From positions 30,046 through 94,045 of the forward strand of contig QLIY01000282.1 in the NCBI GenBank assembly GCA_003260075.1: a stretch of DNA of 64,000 bases. The letters are read 5' to 3'. The DNA comes from Phallusia mammillata. Lineage: Eukaryota > Chordata > Ascidiacea > Phlebobranchia > Ascidiidae. The notes beneath the pieces are model-generated. The model had not been told where the DNA came from and did not search any database. It was given only the letters and a program-made list of their open reading frames with translations. The translations under genes were made by a program, and so were the position numbers. This document shows, piece by piece, positions 61,588 to 64,000 of the stretch (position 1 is its first letter; every line of letters starts with the position of its first letter).

Positions 61588-62600
61588 TTAAAAATGAATT
61601 GCACAAACCGTCATCACCAACACAAAATAACCAGGCGTCGCCGTGGACATCCTAAACGTCCTCTCGGCATTGCCGGTCTTCGCTTGATCATCAGCCGCGG
61701 TGGTACACAGGCTATTTTCGCATCTTGGATATTCCATTGGACAGGATGCACAGGAGGAGCCTGACTGATATGGCCGAGAACCCTGCAGGTTGCCTGCAGG
61801 GCCATAGTTGCACACAACGAGCCTGGAAGCAGCCGGTCCTGTAATCCCTGAACAGGCCGTTGCGCCGCAGCCAACGTACAGCGTTGACGCCCAGACAATT
61901 TGAGTGTAATGGCCACACACTTGAGCACAAGTGTTTGTTTCATATGTAAAATCGGAGACCTCTCTATGCCAGCTATTGACGGCGTCACTCATCGACCCTA
62001 CGACGCTTCCGGAGTTGCCGCCTGTTATATATAGATTTTCTCCTACGTATTTGAAAGGCCCCCCCCCCCCAAGTGTTTGTTTGATATGTAAAATCGGAAA
62101 CCTCTCCATGCCAGCTGTTGACGGCGTCACTCATCAAACCTACGACGCTTCCGGAGTTGCCGCCTATAACATACAGATTTTCTCCTACGTATTTGAAAGG
62201 CCCCCCCCCCTTATGTTCCGATTCGGGTTATGTTCAAATTTACACTCTCTCGAATAGTCTCCAGCCAGTTGAGCCAATTCGTCGCTCCAAGCAAGTTTGA
62301 TCATGTTGGTTGCGGTAGGTGAGACGTTTGTTCGGTACAAGTTGTGCTGATCCACCACTGCCTGCTTGTCAGCTGAGGTCAATGTCAACCTTTCAATGAC
62401 CATCCGTTTGTTTCTGACCTTTACCTCACTTGCCTTGTTTATTGCAATGCCTTTTTCATTTCCGATAAGGATCGCATAAACTATCATCCCCCCCCCCTTC
62501 GGTTTCGGCCGAATCGAAATTTCGCCGATTCGGTACATCACTAGATAAGACACGCATAAACTATCACTGTTACTGTGAATTTTGCAAGTGTGGTATACAT
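61588..62600 (-). CDS. CAP-domain secreted protein, CAP4, broken by joins
   Basis: On the minus strand the parts at 62600-62498, 62487-62211 and 62058-61588 carry one CAP protein. They are interrupted by poly-C joins 29, 30 and 31 and a MITE end. The start (MYTTLAKF, ATG at 62600) begins a signal peptide. An RNKR site follows in place of RQKR, then the CAP region (HNLYRTNVSPTATNMIKLAW; VGENLY; CGHYTQIVWASTLYVGCG), the hinge (CASCPMEYPRCENSLC) and a hydrophobic end. The segment at 62071-62200 is a second copy of 61929-62058. Only a few residues seem missing at join 30. The gene is probably intact in each haplotype and broken only by assembly. Confidence 0.75.
62059..62070. other. poly-C join 29 (12 C) in CAP4
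   Basis: It separates 61929-62058 from its 130-bp copy at 62071-62200, in the coding region of CAP4. Confidence 0.75.
62201..62210. other. poly-C join 30 (10 C) in CAP4
   Basis: It is the right edge of the 130-bp copy. The coding frame resumes with the HNPNR part of CAP4. Confidence 0.75.
62488..62497. other. poly-C join 31 (10 C) at a MITE end
   Basis: To its left, 62464-62487 reads gataaggatcgcataaacta. To its right is a MITE end and then gataagacacgcataaacta (62544-62563). The two contigs overlap but differ by the MITE. Confidence 0.7.
62498..62543. mobile_element. broken end of TAGTGATGTACCGAAT MITE in CAP4
   Basis: The sequence is the reverse complement of the terminal repeat at 32376 (cgattcggtacatcacta). 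It is followed by gataagac, which resembles the interrupted gataagga of the other copy. Only one end is present. Confidence 0.75.
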
Positions 62601-62689
62601 GATTATTGATTGTACAGCTCAGTTGTAGTCTATTTAGCAGCAACATCAATGTATGTATGTACCGAGATAGCTAACTGTTAAACGCCTAC

Positions 62690-64000
62690 TTATTGTTCGT
62701 TTCTTGTACATCATTGACACCTCCACATAAAATTCCGGTGCTGATATTACTTTTGAAAATTGATCATCTGCTAACAAACGTTTCTTTTGGTTACCTCATG
62801 GGATCACGTAACTAATGCGAAATGATTGATCCATATTCCGGTTAGTTTCGTTACTTCCAGTTTTTTTTTACTTTTGAATTCAGTGTTGATAATCTACATT
62901 ATCTACATTACCTTATTAATTTATGTGCAGCATTTATGGTTACTAGACTTATTGTACCAAAGACGTGTGTAATATTGGTCAATCTAAACTTTTTAGATTC
63001 TAAAGAAAAAACCTAGAATTTGTAAAATTTATGGCGCTATGGCTGCAATTAACTGCAGCCTCTGTACTTGATTATCATTTATTATTTGCGACATATTCAT
63101 GAATAAAGCACTTGGAATTTTACAATAAGTAAATTGATTCGCGTCACTTTTTCTGCCCAGCGAAGGTGTTTTTGATTCAACAAAACGTTTGGAACATTGT
63201 GTAACGTAAAACGTAAAAGATTGCGCAAACCTCCAATTTTCTCTTGCATAACAGGATTACAACGCATGGTTATGATCCAAACGCAGTTTGTTACGTCACA
63301 CACAAGAACAAAGAAGAACAATTGTGCGCGAACGATTGCCATTTTGTGGCACTTGTGATAGAATAAAGAAGCATTAGTTGGTAGATGAGACACTTATACA
63401 TCCTTTATAATTTTCCAATTAAATATCGGCACAATCTAAATCAAAAAAGATTGTAGAAAACTTGGCGGTCTTGTCAAAACCGCCTCGCGAGTTCCGGTTT
63501 GAGAAAGACTGCGTCCGGGCTTGAAAGCACCCGATCAGTCTGGAAGTCCCCGATTAAAATCGGCTGTGTTACGCAGAATAATGCGTTTCTTATCGGGCGG
63601 GATTAGAATCTTTAGAACCTGTGTTATAACATAGCCCCATTGCGGACGGTTTTATCGGTCCCCCCCCCCATGATTGATCCATATTCCGGTTAGTTTCGTT
63701 ACTTCCAGTTTTTTTTTTACTTTTGAATTCAGTGTTGACCGGTGACCAATATAAATTTTCCGGTCCTAAAGGAAATCCACTGTGCGAAGACGCCATAATC
63801 TACATTACCTTTTTAATTTATGTGCAGCATTTATGGTTACTAGACTTATTGTACCAAAGACGTGTGTCTTTAAAATTTGGAGGTTGTAATAATCCACCTC
63901 AGGGTGGAAATTTGTTAAAAATGGTGGTAATTTCCACCATATTTTGAAAAAAGGTGGAAATAAAACTCCTAAGCGTGGAATTTTCCACCAACACCAACAT
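62690..64000. repeat. segmental duplication unit C and flank copies
   Basis: About 62823-62975 matches 63670-63870 closely, across join 32, and both resemble units A and B. No gene was seen. A GC-rich patch at 63.48-63.65 kb has no recognised class. Confidence 0.5.
63660..63669. other. poly-C join 32 (10 C)
   Basis: The sequence to its right starts with atgattgatccatattccgg, a copy of 62825 onward. The left flank is unrelated to it, so the order of contigs here is doubtful. Confidence 0.65.

Larger units (their letters stand above)
60400..62470. repeat. segmental duplication unit B (with CAP4)
   Basis: This unit holds CAP4 and its 3' flank and matches unit A by ordered blocks, with the RT fragment just before it. 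Its left end (ttacttccggttttctacg) also matches unit C near 63.7 kb. Confidence 0.6.

Noticed and set aside
1327-63669. CRISPR-like array reading of the regular homopolymers
   Set aside because: Spacing is irregular, the runs are pure homopolymers, and the flanks are direct copies rather than unique spacers. The genome is also eukaryotic.

Overview
This is a eukaryotic nuclear window, most likely from an ascidian tunicate (Ciona-like). The support is indirect: split genes with short GT-AG introns, compact spacing, about 37-40% GC by eye, and animal families (claudins, MARVEL tetraspans, a p24/TMED cargo receptor, a Pax-type homeobox gene, CAP/GLIPR1-like secreted proteins, a thrombospondin-repeat membrane protein). 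Near-identical sequence pairs differing by a few percent suggest a highly heterozygous donor, as known for Ciona savignyi. The species is inference.

Layout. 1-4 kb: no gene seen. 4.1-10.2 kb, minus strand: two TPR-protein genes, the downstream one lacking a recognisable first exon. 10.2-13.7 kb: no gene, several assembly-type joins. 13.8-17.3 kb, minus: two tandem MARVEL genes with a tRNA-derived repeat between them. 17.3-20.3 kb: non-coding with a hAT-type MITE. 20.3-22.2 kb, minus: complete five-exon TMED7/TMED3-like gene. 23.9-26.6 kb, plus: six-exon gene with a Pax-class homeodomain (Ser at position 50) and no visible paired domain. 27.3-30.2 kb, minus: two-exon type I membrane protein with thrombospondin type 1 repeats. 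30.3-36.7 kb: non-coding with two hAT MITEs. 36.7-38.1 and 41.5-44.7 kb, plus: two paralogous three-exon claudins. 47.0-62.6 kb, minus: a cluster of four CAP-domain genes plus a CAP relic, inside a locally duplicated segment that also holds a LINE reverse-transcriptase fragment. 62.6-64 kb: another copy of the duplicated flank.

The strongest unexplained pattern is 32 pure G or C runs of 10-13 bases (two of 54 and 61). Most sit exactly between two near-identical copies of the flanking 50-410 bp. All 13 in the first 14.7 kb are poly-G; all 19 after 15.5 kb are poly-C. The exact minimum length, lack of sequence context and strand switch fit contig joins between unmerged haplotypes, with gap filler written as C on one scaffold orientation. 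Several joins fall in genes (TPR, TMED, claudin 2, CAP4) and make false exon or splice-site duplications. This should be settled before any copy-number or novel-repeat claim is made here.

Biologically, the region groups epithelial and secretory genes: claudins with PDZ-type C-termini, MARVEL tetraspans, a p24 receptor, and secreted or GPI-type CAP proteins with a shared furin-like RxKR site. There is also one probable transcription factor. No CRISPR, virus, rRNA or intact tRNA was seen.
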